Made by a program: the position numbers and the translations under genes. A stretch of DNA of 64,000 nucleotides from Pelodera strongyloides (taxonomy: Eukaryota > Nematoda > Chromadorea > Rhabditida > Rhabditidae). Shown here piece after piece: positions 25,901 to 37,576 of this stretch; within the stretch, counting starts at the first letter, position 1, and the number at the start of each line of letters is the position of its first letter. The notes beneath the pieces are model-generated. The model was not told the DNA's origin and made no database searches. It worked only from the letters and a program-made list of their open reading frames with translations. The stretch covers positions 62,001 to 126,000 of the forward strand of contig JAANDG010000130.1 in the NCBI GenBank assembly GCA_036852015.1, read 5' to 3'.

Positions 25901-28900
25901 TGCTGGTCGGCCTTGGCTCTTAGTCGACATCTAGAATGAAAATGTAAATTTGTAGCCGGGGTGTACCGTGTAATTTCGTTGCTTATTAATTACGTTGTAC
26001 CCTTGTAATAACGCTATGTTTCACGCAAAAATATACATTGTTAAATTGGCAACAGGGACCTAAAGACCTATGTTTCACATATGACATAACAAAGTAGTGG
26101 TTCCGAAGTGGGTCAGGGCGGTCAGGCCAGCCTTCCGTAGTCGTTGGATGTGTTAGTTTACTAGTGCCCTTGTTGTTAGACTTTAGAATTAGCAAGACGA
26201 ATACTTTAATTGCTCACCTGGGTCTTCTCGATGGCTTCTTGGGAACGGCGTTCGGACTCCTTAAAATAATGTGAATTATGTTTGCACTTAACCGTTTAAC
26301 AATGCAGAACCATGGGCACATGAGGTATGCAATACCAGGTAGTTGATTAATAAGTGCCCTAGAGCAAGAGTGATACATTTGCTACTTTGGGCATGTTTAC
26401 CATGCTATTTCTAGATATTTTCAGTTATTTTGTATACCTGCGTCCTCTGCTCGGCAACGATCTCGTAGTCATAGATCGGGGGCCGATAGGTTCCGACGAT
26501 CTTCTTCTGAATTTCGGCAGCGTTCGGGTGCATCTGAGGGGCGGCGACAGGGACCGGGACGGGGACCTTGCGGAGGCGCTTCTTGTTCTTGTTGTTCTTT
26601 CTGCGCTTGGGCACCTTCACCTTACCAGCAACTACCGCAGTCCTCGAGCAGAACTAAAAAGGTTATCGTAAATTTAATGAACAAACAAAGCTGCAATACG
26701 ACTCTGCTAAGAGCATTCATTCCACATCCTGACAAGTACAGGGTACACATAAACACACAATAGCTAACTTATGTGAAACACTGTAGCTACGCACACTATC
26801 TTACTACTGTTAGGTAAATTGGGTGCAAAGCAGCAAATTAGTCTAGCATAAGTTTTGGCCTATCATACCAGGTCGTCGAACTCACCGTAACCGTTCTCGT
26901 CTTCTTTCCTCCGGTTGCCTTCGATCCTTTGGCCTTTCCTCCTGTGGTCGCTTTCGATCCCGACTTAGCGGTTGTGGCAGTGATCGGCTTCGCTGTTGAG
27001 GCAGTGACGGACGGGGCCTTGGACTTCGACTTCGACATGGTCGTGGCAGGCGCGGGGGCAGAAGTGGTGGGCTTCGACTTGGATTGGGCGGTGGCTGGGG
27101 CTGCGGCGGAGGTCTTCGAGGCCTTGTAGTACTTCTTCAGCTTCCGAACCTTTTTGACCTTCTTGCCCGTGGTGCCCTTGGACTTGGTGGTCTTGCTCTT
27201 CTTTCCCTTGACCGTGGTCGTCTTTGTGCGCTTTGCGCTCTTCTTTCCCTTTAATTAACTTTATTGTTAAGAATGCAAGTGTAGCTCATACAGAGTACGA
27301 GAAGACAGTCTTACAAAGTCGTAGTCAAAGTCGAAAGCTCCATCTAATTAGCTATGTATATACCGCAAACAGTATGGTGTTATGTTTGCGAGTCTACCTG
27401 CGTCTAATTTTCTAAGATTTCTAATAATGTTGTTTTCTCACCTTTAGCGTGCTCTTCCTTTTTCCAGTCTTCGTGTTCGCCGACTTCCGAGGTCCAGTTG
27501 TGGCACTGCGCGGCTCGGGATCCACTCCGGGGAACTTGTCAAAGTCCTCCGCCACTGCCTACAATGATAACATTATGATTAGGGCCTCGACTAGCTTGTG
27601 TTTAGTAAATCCCTCTTCTAAGGAAAGACTATCCAGAAGAGACTCTAAAGACCACGGAGAATTATTCACATGAAAAGAAAAGCTAGCAATTCGATGGACG
27701 AATAGCGACTCACATTGGTCACGGCCCCCCTCTCCAGCTTTTTCTTCTCCACATACGCATCGATCTTGTGCGTGTAATGGGTCCTCATCTGCTGGCGCTT
27801 ATGCTCTCCAGCCAGTCGGTCTGAAACGCAAATTGTTACGAAATGACGTTACTAATCATTCCAGCCCGTAGCATAGTCTATGCAAGCGACGAAACCACCC
27901 ACCATCCAAATTTGCATATTGCGTAAATTTGTATAGTGGTCTCGAGCTTTTCCCGACGCGTTTCATGTGCCCTTTTTCGGGGTTTCCATTATTACAACAA
28001 AAGATTAGCTTCTATTTCTGATGTTTGTTTCAAAAGCAGCATGACATACCCAAGTGGCGGATTCGGGAGGCGCCCCAGAAGTTAAACAAATTAACGCCGA
28101 AGATTGCGATGCAGATAGCGCCAATCGTCGCGTATACGGTGCTGAAGCAAGGGTGTAAGTGACGGAATGGATCAAGTCATGTTCTACTCTGGCGACTTGT
28201 GAACATGTGTACTGGGCATGGGCACAAAAGACAACAACGAGGACGAGGAGACTTTCCCTCGAATGAAGATTCAAAAGACAAAGTTGTGAATTCGGGAATC
28301 GTCGTCTAATAAAGTTTACACTTACGCATCGATCTTCAACGTGTTGTCGGACGCGGCCTTCTCGTTTGGGAAGTACAGCACAAGCCTGCACAAATAAGAG
28401 GTGTTAGTAGCCGAGTTGAAGCCTTGTTTTGAGAGCCGTACTTTTGTTTTCAAACTGAATATTGTGGAATTCGCGTTCCGGCGTTCTTCATCAAGTTAGC
28501 GCGTGGCGATTTTATAGACCCAATACTCACCTTTGCATCCAACCACAAAAGGCTTCTCTTGCCGAGGAACCTCTCTTGGCCGTCTCTAGCTCATCTGCCC
28601 TGTACTCGATATTGCGGCGGATTGTCATCTCTTGTGCCACACACCACCCGGCGTATTCGTAGATTGGGTGCTCATAATCCAGCAGCATCTGAACGTATAT
28701 TTTTACGTATGTAGAAAGGAGAACGCGGAGTGCGGAGTGATTACGCTCCAGCGTTAGAGTTGTTCGTTCTTTACGAATATACGAGTTCAACATACTTCCG
28801 TCTTGTCTTGCTCGACAATGTGGTCCCAACACACTGTGGAGAAGTCGCGTTCCGGCATGTCTGTCAGAAACTGAAAGCAGCGGTCCCTATCGTCCAGACA

Positions 28901-28957
28901 CTCTCCAGTTGGAATGGATCTCGGGCAGCTCCAATGCCGACAAGTAACTCGCAGATC
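22935..28957 (-). CDS. Single-pass membrane protein with very long lysine-rich exon-repeat tail (5' end open)
   Basis: Nineteen minus-strand exons join in phase to about 839 residues: 28796-28957, 28531-28688, 28326-28385, 28050-28141, 27714-27820, 27442-27558, 26886-27248, 26438-26653, 26218-26259, 25862-25930, 25596-25709, 25186-25311, 24834-24953, 24471-24605, 24267-24341, 23980-24108, 23677-23787, 23352-23522 and 22935-23087 (stop TAA). The N-terminal part has seven cysteines (TCRHWSC, GECLDDRDRC, VCWDHIV, AGWCVAQ). One hydrophobic segment (VYATIGAICIAIFGVNLFNF) then passes into basic RIRHLDRLAGEHKRQQ. The last ~650 residues are Lys/Ser/Thr/Ala-rich. From the 27442 exon on, all junctions are phase 0, and five exons (25596, 25186, 24834, 24471, 24267) each carry a variant of LSEKTAxGSE. 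Start exon and signal peptide are not found; family unknown. The architecture recalls triadin/KEKE proteins, but this is analogy only. Exon 25862 begins with ATG right after its acceptor and could be an alternative start. Confidence 0.8.
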
Positions 28958-31240
28958 CTAGAAAAATAACCGTGTTCTTTTCCATTTCGCATTCAGCAAT
29001 GTTTTTACCTTCAATTCCTTACTGAAAGTAAGCGTCTTTTCAAGCAGGAGGAAGGAGGAGCATCACACACAAGGACTACATGGTTCCAAGTTCCAACTAG
29101 GATCTTCACAAACGGAAACAGTCGATCGAATCTCGAATCATTTAGATTCGAATTTTTACAATCATTTAGACAACGCACTCATTTAGTGCAATTTAATGCA
29201 AAACAGCTAGGATGATCGTATCGAAGTGCCGTCACATGCAGTTAAGAAACATTAGGAAGGAGCGAAGGAGGCGGGAAAGAAGAGAGAAGTGCGTTTTGAG
29301 CGAAGTGCCAGATAAAACCGTTATCCAATAAACAAAGCTCATCCATTTGATGACCATGTGGCGTCCGACCAATCTCCATCGAATATTGTAACGTAATCAA
29401 CCACAGCTAGTCACAAAATGTTCACCAACCAGTCACCAATTTACCAGCTGGGTTTTTCGGCTGCCAACAATTTAGAATTTTGCCTGATATGATATCACGG
29501 TAGTGTTTTTACGTTTTGCTTCCTATATATAGTATACTTTCAGAGGTCGTTTGTCGAGAGTAAGTCGTGTCGTGGCGTGTTCACATTGGTCGAGTATTTT
29601 TTTTGCCAGGGTTGTTGTACGCCTTGTTTTACTAACTAGTCTTTCACCATTGTATTCGAAAACGGTTCCAGCTTATTCTGGACCAAATCACTTGGTGATC
29701 TCTGGTCACGGAGGTCAAAACATTTAATGTGCAATTGGTGTCTCTATCACGGCATACAGTTTGTCACTTCGTATGATATATATTGTAACCTGAATCAAAG
29801 CGGTAGCCAAATGATCGGTACATTTTCGCCAAATGGTCTATTGTAGTCTATTGTTGATCAGGTGCGTATCAAAAATTGACTATTCCTGGCTATTTGGTTC
29901 ACTATTTATTCTCAAGGAATCGAGATGAGTACTTTTCACTACGATACTTCGCGGATCCACATACTGTAGAACTGAAGTTTTTGTGCACCGCTGGCGATGC
30001 AGCCGTAAACCTACGTAACTAATAACCGTATCTAATTTGACCTCTGTCATGGCTTTGAACTGATTGGAATTAAGAATCTTCACAATTGTCATACTACATT
30101 GTACGCATGCCCTCTGAATAGTGTTATACACAGTAGCGATATGTAGCTAATGTGTAAGTTATTATTTAAAAAAAGGGTTTGGACTGGCAACGCCTTTGCC
30201 AAAAACCAATGTTGAGGCTATGACAAAGAACAAATGATGAGAGTTGAGTTTATCAGGTTTACCTAGTACTCTGCTTTAGTTTGGAACGTTTTGGGTTTGG
30301 ACTGATTGAATGCTGACGAGTTGGAAAGTACTGAGCTATTAAACAAATCATTCACGATGTTTAACCTTGAGACTCTTGAGAGTATCTAATTTTAGTCGGA
30401 GCATGATGTGCACGATTTTCTTTACAATGAATGGTATGATGGAATTTTGTATATTTCCATTTATGGAAAGGGTGGAATTTGGAATGATGGAAAGGACGGT
30501 TCCTTAATTACTATTCAAATCATTGGCTGATGGCGACCTGTCTATGGCGATCCTTCAGGTACCTTTATGGGACGAAAAGGATATTCAATTCACATGGGAG
30601 AAGTTGGAGATACTGATACAGTACGTAAAAGGGTTGCAACAACGCGAAACTTGGCGAGTGCGCAGCGAAAAGGGGATTCGTCCAGGTTTCGCCTCGCACG
30701 TCGCCTACTCATTGCCAGACTCTCGCTTGGTCTTGGTGTGCCCAGAAAAGGGCGGTGCACCAGATCGGACGAAAAGTGAAATTTATTAGAAACAATTTAA
30801 AACGGTGCGCTGCGCTTTCATCCAAGGGCCCAATCTTCGCCCGATTTTCGCTCATCAGGGCACTCGCCGCGCGCGGACCTGGCAAGAGTCCGGCGGACTG
30901 TGCGAAGAAGCGCAAAGTGAGCGACGAAACCTGGGCGAACCCCTTTTTCGCCGCGCGCCAACCGTGTTTCCTCAGTGAACGGCCTGTGAACGACCTGCTT
31001 TGTATTGTATTGTATGAAAATATCAACAATAAATGCGCCCTTCCGTTAATAGTACGCTGGGCAGAATTTGCGGTGTGCGGAGCACTATTCTTATGAGTTC
31101 ACATAAGAAGTTAATTTATTTGAGATCAGTATATATGTATCATTACTACTTAATTACCCTGCGATGCGTAACCCTGATGCTGCGCGGCGAAAAAATGGCG
31201 ACTACTCTTGGCCTAAATCCTGAATTGTGTGAATACATTA
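28958..31240. other. Intergenic; probably includes the missing 5' end of the lysine-rich gene
   Basis: I could not find a phase-compatible start exon upstream of 28957. A GC-rich dispersed sequence lies at about 30590-31000 (GCGCGCCAACCGTGTTTCCTC), related to patches at 34030-34140, 40440-40720 and 42460-43080. No other gene is supported. Confidence 0.4.
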
Positions 31241-31241
31241 C

Positions 31242-31466
31242 TCTTTTAAATGCATAGAGCACTGCGCGTCCGCGCACTATTTTGAATGCATAGAACATTG
31301 CGCGACCCCGCATTTTGATGCATAGAGCACTGCACGACCGCGCACCCTTTTGAATGCATAGAGCACTGCGCGATCGCGCACTCTTTTGAATGCAGAATGC
31401 ATATAGCACTGGGCGACCGCGCACTGTTTTGAATGCATAGAGCACTGCGCGACCGCACACTCTTTT
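31242..31466. repeat. Minisatellite, unit about 36 bp
   Basis: Six imperfect units of TTTTGAATGCATAGAGCACT followed by GCGCGACCGCGCAC. The minus-strand frames full of ALCIQ/VLYAF repeats are products of the tandem array. Confidence 0.9.
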
Positions 31467-31723
31467 TGCTGGTTCTGCATCAATTTTCGTAGTCGTCACC
31501 CGTGGTTCGCATAGTATATGTGACTGATGTTTATGAACTACTGAAATACGAAAGCTAACTTCGAGGTTAGCTTAAAAGGGTGGGTTCACTAGAAATCACT
31601 CCTTTTTATGCTAGGTAACCTTTGACAAAGAGCATAACAAGTTTGTCTGGAATTGTTACCTAGGGAGGATATTAGGGAAAAAGCTAAGTGTTGATCACAT
31701 TAACCAGCAAAAGGTGCAAAAAG

Positions 31724-31850
31724 AGTAACTTAGGCACATTAGAAAATTGGCGGACTCACTGTTTCGAGAAAAATAAGTGTAGTTTTCATCGTTTATTTTG
31801 CTTAAAACAGTGTGTTTCAGCCAATTTTTGTATGTGTTCCTAAGTTACTA
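31724..31850. mobile_element. Small hairpin element
   Basis: GAGTAACTTAGGCACATTAG at the left pairs with TGTGTTCCTAAGTTACTA at the right, with further pairing inward around AAAATTGGC/GCCAATTTTT. Probably a MITE. Confidence 0.6.
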
Positions 31851-32092
31851 AGGGGCGGGGTGTGCGGCGAGGGTGCCAGGTTCTAGCTCACTTTAACGTC
31901 AGCTTTGCGGCAGAATACACCTACATCATTTTCTGTTTTTAAGTTGAATTGAATCCCTATTCGAGTTGTGGACGGGTAAGAGTAATACCTTCAACTCTAC
32001 CCTTTGTTATCGTAATAAGTGTTATGTATAACCTTTTCATTTTCCAGGAGCTTCTAAGGGCATAGCCAGAGCTGCTCGGCACTGTTTTTGCA

Positions 32093-32682
32093 TTAAAGGG
32101 TGAGGTCCACCTCAGAAAACAAAAAGTTATTATTTTTATTAGATTACCCGTGTCTGTATCTACCAGAATAACTAAAACAAATTTGACAGAAAATTATTTC
32201 CAACGAAATATGAGCAAAAAATGGTCCAGCTTGAGTGCCTCGGATTACGGTAGCCTGGTATCCTTTTTACATGTTGGTTGAGAAGAAATTTTTTTGAAAA
32301 AATTTCGAAAAAAAATTACAAACAAAAAATATGTTCAAAAATAACTACAAAGCAATACAAATGACGAAGACGGGATTAATTGTGCTTTGTTTAGCTTGGC
32401 AAAAAAAATAAAACGCATGGTTTTAAAAAAGCAACAAACGCACAGCCATAATCCCGCCCTTTCATTGTCCCCAAACAACGGTAGCGAGAGCGCGGTTTAT
32501 CATCCACCACACCCCATCGACGCCTATCGTAATAATGGTACTGGAGGGCCATTTTTTGCTCCATATTTCGTTGGAAATAATTTTCTGCCAAATTTGTTTT
32601 AGTTATTCTGGTAGATACAGACACGGGTAATCTAATAAAAATAATAACTTTTTTGTTTTCTGAGGTGGACCTCACCCTTTAA
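32093..32682. mobile_element. TTAA MITE, family AGGGTGAGGTCCACC
   Basis: TTAA-AGGGTGAGGTCCACCTCAG at the left, CTGAGGTGGACCTCACCCT-TTAA at the right. The arms pair for about 130 nt each (ACCCGTGTCTGTATCTACCA and its complement). The centre has a TTGTGCTTTGTTTAGC stretch and no transposase frame. Confidence 0.88.
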
Positions 32683-34129
32683 ACGTGAGATAATGTGTAG
32701 GGTAGCGGGGTAGCCTACATTTACAAAATGGTATTGGCGTGAGCACCTGGGGAGGCGGGACGCGCGAGTGGGCAGAGTGGTGGTGTACTTCAACAGTTTT
32801 CACTTATCCGCATCCTGGGGCCTGGGGCGCTCATCAGGCGCACGTGCGGCGCGCCCAGTGTAGGCTAGGCTTCCTCAGTCTTGTATCTAGTCATCTATCT
32901 ACTAGTAGTTATGCATGCTTGCATTCTGCACTAAATGCCGTGTCACTCACTCATATCACTGGCGGCGTCTGCCTTTTTTAGTCATGATAATAAAATAAAC
33001 GAACCTCACACTGATCAATGTCCACACTTTTCTCCAGGATCTGTTCGAGGGCAGTGTATAGCTAAATACTTTGAATAAGGTACCGTACAACATCATCCGT
33101 ATAGTTAAAAATCTCATGGAACAAATAAGATTTCTCGCAAAGTTAGATTAATAGACGTATTTCAAGACATTCAGATAACCCAGGGTCTGAGCGTGGATGG
33201 CTTTGCGCTTTTTTAAAGGGGGCGTCCATCAGGAGTTTTTAGGCGCTAGTTCATCCCGCAACATCTATACGTTAGATCGGTTTCAGAACGTTAACATGAA
33301 TAGCCAAATAGCTTACATGTGGGATTTGTTTCGCCTCCAAACCAAGGTACTTGGAGCAGTTGAGGAATTTAAAGTAGTCGGGCTGAAAGGGAAAGTTTTA
33401 GAATTGCTTCACATTCTTCTGTTTTAGTCCGTGTGTATACAATGAAGTGATTCTTTGTTATGTACAATCGCGCGAAGTTAGCTACATTTGGAGTGGTTTC
33501 TGTTTACGATAGCTCGTGGCTTCATGCAATGCAGTCTCCATCAGAACTCACACCACAGCAATTCGACTTTGAAATTTCGGGCTTTCACTAGAAGTGCCTA
33601 GTTTTAGATGGACACTTCAATGTCCAACTAAATTAACACAAACGCTTGGCGTGTGATTTCAAATACGTTTCTCCTCCGCCGGAACGTTTTATTTATCTAA
33701 TCATTGTTAGTGTTTTGTCCTATATAAAACTAGTATCGCCCTGTTGTTGTAAAATTGCGCATTTTCATGCGCCCTAACATTTGGGAAGCGTTACTTTCTT
33801 ACATAGCCTGAGCCCGCTGACTAGCTCACCCCGGCGAACCACCACCGGAATTAGAAAATTGCATACATTTAGAGCGTTCATAGCTACCACCTCCGGAATT
33901 AGCATATAAGGTATGGGGAGCCCGGATGTGGTGCGAGAAATTTATTAGAAACGTATCACAAAATTACGCGAACCACTTCCGGACTCACCGACGAGTTAGG
34001 TTTATGCCCTGCTTTCTTAGTGGCCTTTTCCAGTTTGCGGGAAGGGCCAACCCGCCAATCCATTTCGCGTCTAGTGTAGGCCGCGCACCGGCGCTAGGTG
34101 AGCCTGAGGTAGGCGTGAGGAGGCGAGCT
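32683..34129. other. Intergenic, no supported gene
   Basis: A 76-codon plus frame begins with ATG at 33197 (MALRFFKGGVHQEFLG) but has no splice or homology support. GC-rich patch 32745-32880 belongs to the dispersed GC-rich repeat. The remainder is AT-rich. Confidence 0.35.
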
Positions 34130-34480
34130 TTAAAGGGAATATGTAGGCACTCAAAATCCGCAAAACAACTGCGAAACTGGAGTTTCTACACCAGACATGA
34201 ATTTAAGTATTCGACTGAATATGTAAATTCGAATATTCTGATACGCATGCAAATATGTCGCTGTTCCATGCTATATGCCGATGTATGCACACATATGCTA
34301 AATTTTTGCTCCATCAGACCCAAATTTATGCCACGGGTCTGATTAACGCGTTTACTATGGAAAAGGCGAACTTTGTAATTCATTTTCTTTCAAGTGGGTA
34401 ATTGTAGACAACTTTTAATGAGGAACACACATTCTATTAATACAGCTTAACTTCAAAAAGGGCATACATATTCCCTTTAA
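34130..34480. mobile_element. TTAA MITE, family AGGGAATATGTA
   Basis: TTAA-AGGGAATATGTAGGC at the left and GCATACATATTCCCT-TTAA at the right, 351 bp. Internal pairing is limited to the ends. Non-coding. Confidence 0.7.
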
Positions 34481-34485
34481 GCTTC

Positions 34486-34800
34486 GTGTTTTTTCTGTCC
34501 GCATACCCTGGCCTACACTGGGCCCACATCAGCCGCCTAACCGCCCACCGTTTCTATGTCACTCGAGTCACTTTCCCTTCCCCTTTATGGGGTTTGCAAG
34601 TATCCCAAAAATTCGGTGTGATTCTGTCAAAACTACCGTATTTCTGCACGAAACCTGCATATATAATACGGAAAATTAAAAAAAATATTCTCGTGTATTC
34701 CAAGATACAGTAAATTTTCAGTGCACTTGCAAACCCCATTGTGGGCGAGGTGCAGGCCGGGTGTAGGCGGGTCACCAATGTAGGACGCGCACCGGCCAAG
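34486..34800. repeat. GC-tipped dispersed element
   Basis: GCCTACACTGGGCCCACATC at the left and GGTCACCAATGTAGGACGCG then CACCGGCCAAGTTCCCTAAG at the right, with internal inverted halves TATGGGGTTTGCAAGT and CACTTGCAAACCCCAT. Relatives: 40590-40720 (TACATCGGGCCCACACCAGG, TAGACCGCGCACCGGCGAAG) and one end at about 34075-34105. Confidence 0.55.
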
Positions 34801-35178
34801 TTCCCTAAGTGCGGGTTATTTTCGTTATGAACTAGATATTTGAGTGTATTGTGGAGTACTCACCCATCTTGGATCCTTCACCGAAACCGCTCCACGTGAC
34901 CTTTCGTTTTTCTCACATTTACCGCCGTAGATTTTGAAGATCTGCAGGTAATCCAAAGAACAGACGAATCGATCCATCGAAAAGCATCCAGGATCGAAAA
35001 AAATTGTTTATTAGTGGGCAATATCACTTACAGCCAACCACTATTACCAATTTACCATGCAAAGAGTTCATTATATGTGACTGCTATGGGTTCACGTATG
35101 CGAAGGTGGAGATATTGTGCTATGTACCAATTCCGAAACGCCATTAATGATTTCCAGGTTCATATGCGCTCAACTCAC

Positions 35179-35290
35179 CATATTGTTGTAACTGACTGGC
35201 CAGACTGGCCTCCTCCTCAGCGGCACTCGGCCCAACCAATAGATGGATTAGAATCGACAAAGGAAGCACCCCAAATACGTGGCATAACAT
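35179..35290 (-). CDS. Candidate first coding exon with signal peptide
   Basis: On the minus strand an ACTTACAG acceptor is followed by AAG and ATG. The frame reads MLCHVFGVLPLSILIHLL then VGPSAAEEEASLASQLQ and stops at a TATG|GTGAGT donor (37 codons plus one base). The N-terminus looks like a cleavable signal peptide. An acceptor just before the ATG is compatible with a trans-spliced leader site. Downstream exons (candidate splice sites near 34860-34975) could not be joined confidently, so product and length are unknown. Confidence 0.33.
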
Positions 35291-36365
35291 CTTCTGTAAG
35301 TGAGAGTTAAGTATAGGCTCGTGGACAATAAAAGCAAATAATGCATACGGACAAGAGAACGAAATAATTGTCGAAACTAAAGAAAACCCGTCGTTGACCT
35401 TTCGCCAAATGTTCTTTACCGAAAAAAAAGCATTTGATGACTGTTCATGGCCATTTGTTGACCAGCTGATACGGTTTTCGATGAACGTTGGCCACCACAT
35501 GGTCATGAAGAGGTCACCAAAAGAGCTGCTCAAGGGATGTTTTTGTTATGGTCAGACGGACAGTAACTCAACGAAGAACGAATGGAGTTGATTTGTGGGT
35601 TCACTCTCAAGTGAACATAGCTAGCTGGGTTCAATAAAGAGTTGGCAACATTTCGTCTTTCTTCAGACTTTTCCCATCTTAAATGCCCCTTAAGGAAATG
35701 TGTAGCACTGAAAGTTATGAAGTCTTACCACGTCGTCCGTTGCTTTGGAATACCAACTAATTTTTTTTAGACAACCATGTTTTACATATTTAGCATCTAT
35801 TCTAATTTCCAAAGTTGGTGAAAATATGATTGAGAAAGCATACCACTCGACCGATGGATTTGAAATGGCACGTATTTTTTTCTAGACAACCATATTTTAT
35901 TAGCATATTTAGCTTCTATTCTAATTTTTATCGTATTCTAATTTCTGGGTACGGTATGTGGTGTTTGTAGTTTGTTCGTTTGTTGCATGGAGCAGATAAT
36001 AAACCGCTTCTGGCCTAAAAGATTATCTCTTAACTTTTTATTAGTATTATTATTATTAGTGGTAAGTAGATCGTTCACGTTCTCATATTATATTGGACTT
36101 ATTCTTGACTCTTTTGCTTCACTTCGGGTTTTTCTACACCGGGTTTTTCTAAGTTTTATTCATATTCATATCTAAATATTTGCCTAATGTATGTTTTTCA
36201 CATATGTTTAGTAAATTGTAGATCTTTCGAACGCTGATTTGTTACTTTTAAAGTCTATAGCTGTATTTCCTGTTTCTCTAGCTGTATTTGTTTGCACACG
36301 GTCCCGTATGGACGCGCTACTAAGTTCACAAATTTTCTCATGATGGCCCTTTGTAGTCTAGGAAG
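35291..36365. other. Intergenic, nothing recognised
   Basis: A direct repeat of about 50 bp (TTTTAGACAACCATGTTTTA at ~35765 and TTCTAGACAACCATATTTTA at ~35880) is the only structure seen. A minus-strand open frame continues from the candidate exon to about 35530 but without splice support. Confidence 0.35.
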
Positions 36366-36642
36366 TAAGGGCGCGTTCGGGATTGATTTTCCGAAAGGAA
36401 ACTCGGCCAAATCCTCGTTCGGGATGGACTTTTTGGAAACGTTCCAATGCTTGGAGAAAACAAAAAATACAGTATGAATTAGCATGGAAACTTTGAAAAA
36501 TATGCGCGGGAAACGTTTTTCGCAAGCTAATTCATACTGTATTTTTTGTTTTCTCCAAGCATTGGAACGTTTCCAAAAAGTCCATCCCGAACGAGGATTT
36601 GGCCGAGTTTCCTTTCGGAAAATCAATCCCGAACGCGCCCTA
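36366..36642. mobile_element. TA-flanked palindromic MITE, family GGGCGCGTTCGGG
   Basis: Left tip AGGGCGCGTTCGGGATTG, right tip CAATCCCGAACGCGCCC, TA at both ends. Arms of about 110 nt (ACGTTCCAATGCTTGGAG and complement; ATACAGTATGAATTAGC and complement). Relatives at 48677-48951 and, with a nested insert, 41730-42188. Confidence 0.88.
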
Positions 36643-36756
36643 AACGTAACGTCGTTATATTTTCATTTTGCCTTACCTCGAAAAACGATGATGTTGTATC
36701 TTAGTTCGTGATGCTTTTCTTTTTTTCCCGTTTTGGTCTTCTCCGGGTGGTTTCCT

Positions 36757-37576
36757 TAAAGCCGCGTTCGAGTTGGGGAAAAGTTGGTGGAATTCCGAAA
36801 TTCCGCCGTTCGAGTTGGACGGAAAAACGTGCGTGGAAAAGCAAAAATACCGTAGTGGAATCGTTCACTGAGAGCCGATGAGTCGCGCGCCGCACCATTT
36901 CGGGAAACAAAATGCGCGCCGCAAAGGAATGGGAAACAAAATGCGCGCGGAATAGAAATGGCGCGCAAAGTGTTTCCCGAAAAGGTGCGGAAACGGTGCG
37001 GAAATGGTGCGGCGCGCAACTTGCGCCCCGCACCATTTCCGCACCTTTTCGGCAACGTTTTTGAAAGCGCTCGGAGGATCTGCCGTAAGTGCAGTTGTTG
37101 TACTAATATTTTTCCGCAAGCACAGGTCTCACATGTGTTGTGTAGCCGAGTGGTCTAAGGCGCTGTTCAGAGAAAGTATCTAACAAGAGTGTAGGGTTCG
37201 AATCCAACACGCTGCTTTCTTTTTGCAGTTGCTACTTTTCCCGCACCGTTTCCGCACCTTTTCGGCAACGGTTTGGGGGTGTTTCCCGCAACAGTTTGGG
37301 GGTGTTTCCCGCACCAAAACGGCAACCAGAGTCGGTGGAAAACTTTTGCGGCGCGCATCAAATTCTTTTGCGGGAAACACCCCCAAACTGTTGCCGCGCG
37401 CAACTCTTGAGTTTCGTTGTTGTGGGATTATATTTTTAACCACTGCAGGAGCCAAAAATGACGCTTGACCCCGACGGTTGGGGTTAAATAGCGGAAAAAC
37501 ATTTGTGTTTCCCGTATCCCATCTCGAACGGTGGAATTCCGGAATTCCACTTCTTTTCCCAACTCGAACGCGGCTT
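36757..37576. mobile_element. About 820-bp TIR element rich in GCGCGCCGCACC
   Basis: Left end AAGCCGCGTTCGAGTTGGGG and GGAATTCCGAAATTCC; right end GGAATTCCGGAATTCC and CCCAACTCGAACGCGGCTT. The centre holds repeated TGCGGAAATGGTGCGG and its complement CCGCACCATTTCCGCACC, plus GGGTGTTTCCCGCA copies. No transposase is visible. A tRNA-Leu-like sequence lies inside. A related one-sided end is at about 40075-40140. Confidence 0.7.
37138..37212 (+). tRNA. tRNA-Leu-like sequence (pseudogene?)
   Basis: TAGCCGAGTGGTCTAAGGCG is a near-perfect leucine/serine-type A box and GGGTTCGAATCC a B box, with CAG in the anticodon position (Leu). The T stem and the long anticodon region do not fold properly. It sits inside a TIR element, so it is probably a captured or decayed tRNA. 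Confidence 0.5.

Larger units (their letters stand above)
15627..26850. repeat. Segmental duplication, copy 1 (continues beyond 26850)
   Basis: From TACATCGAAGCAGCTGCAAA at 15627 this segment reappears in the same orientation and order from about 48950 to the window end. It contains a receptor pseudogene (+), a conserved non-coding block (18955-22930) and the 3' exons of the lysine-rich gene (-). Most stretches are nearly identical by eye, differing by single bases, small indels and whole-element insertions. The right boundary cannot be seen because copy 2 leaves the window at the position matching about 26850. Confidence 0.95.

Noticed and set aside
26387..27129. Plus-strand frames opposite the lysine-rich exons
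   Set aside because: Antisense shadows. The minus strand has matching splice sites and phases.
31146..31499. Minus-strand repeat protein with ALCIQ/LYAF motifs
   Set aside because: It is the 36-bp minisatellite read as protein. All three minus frames are equally open.
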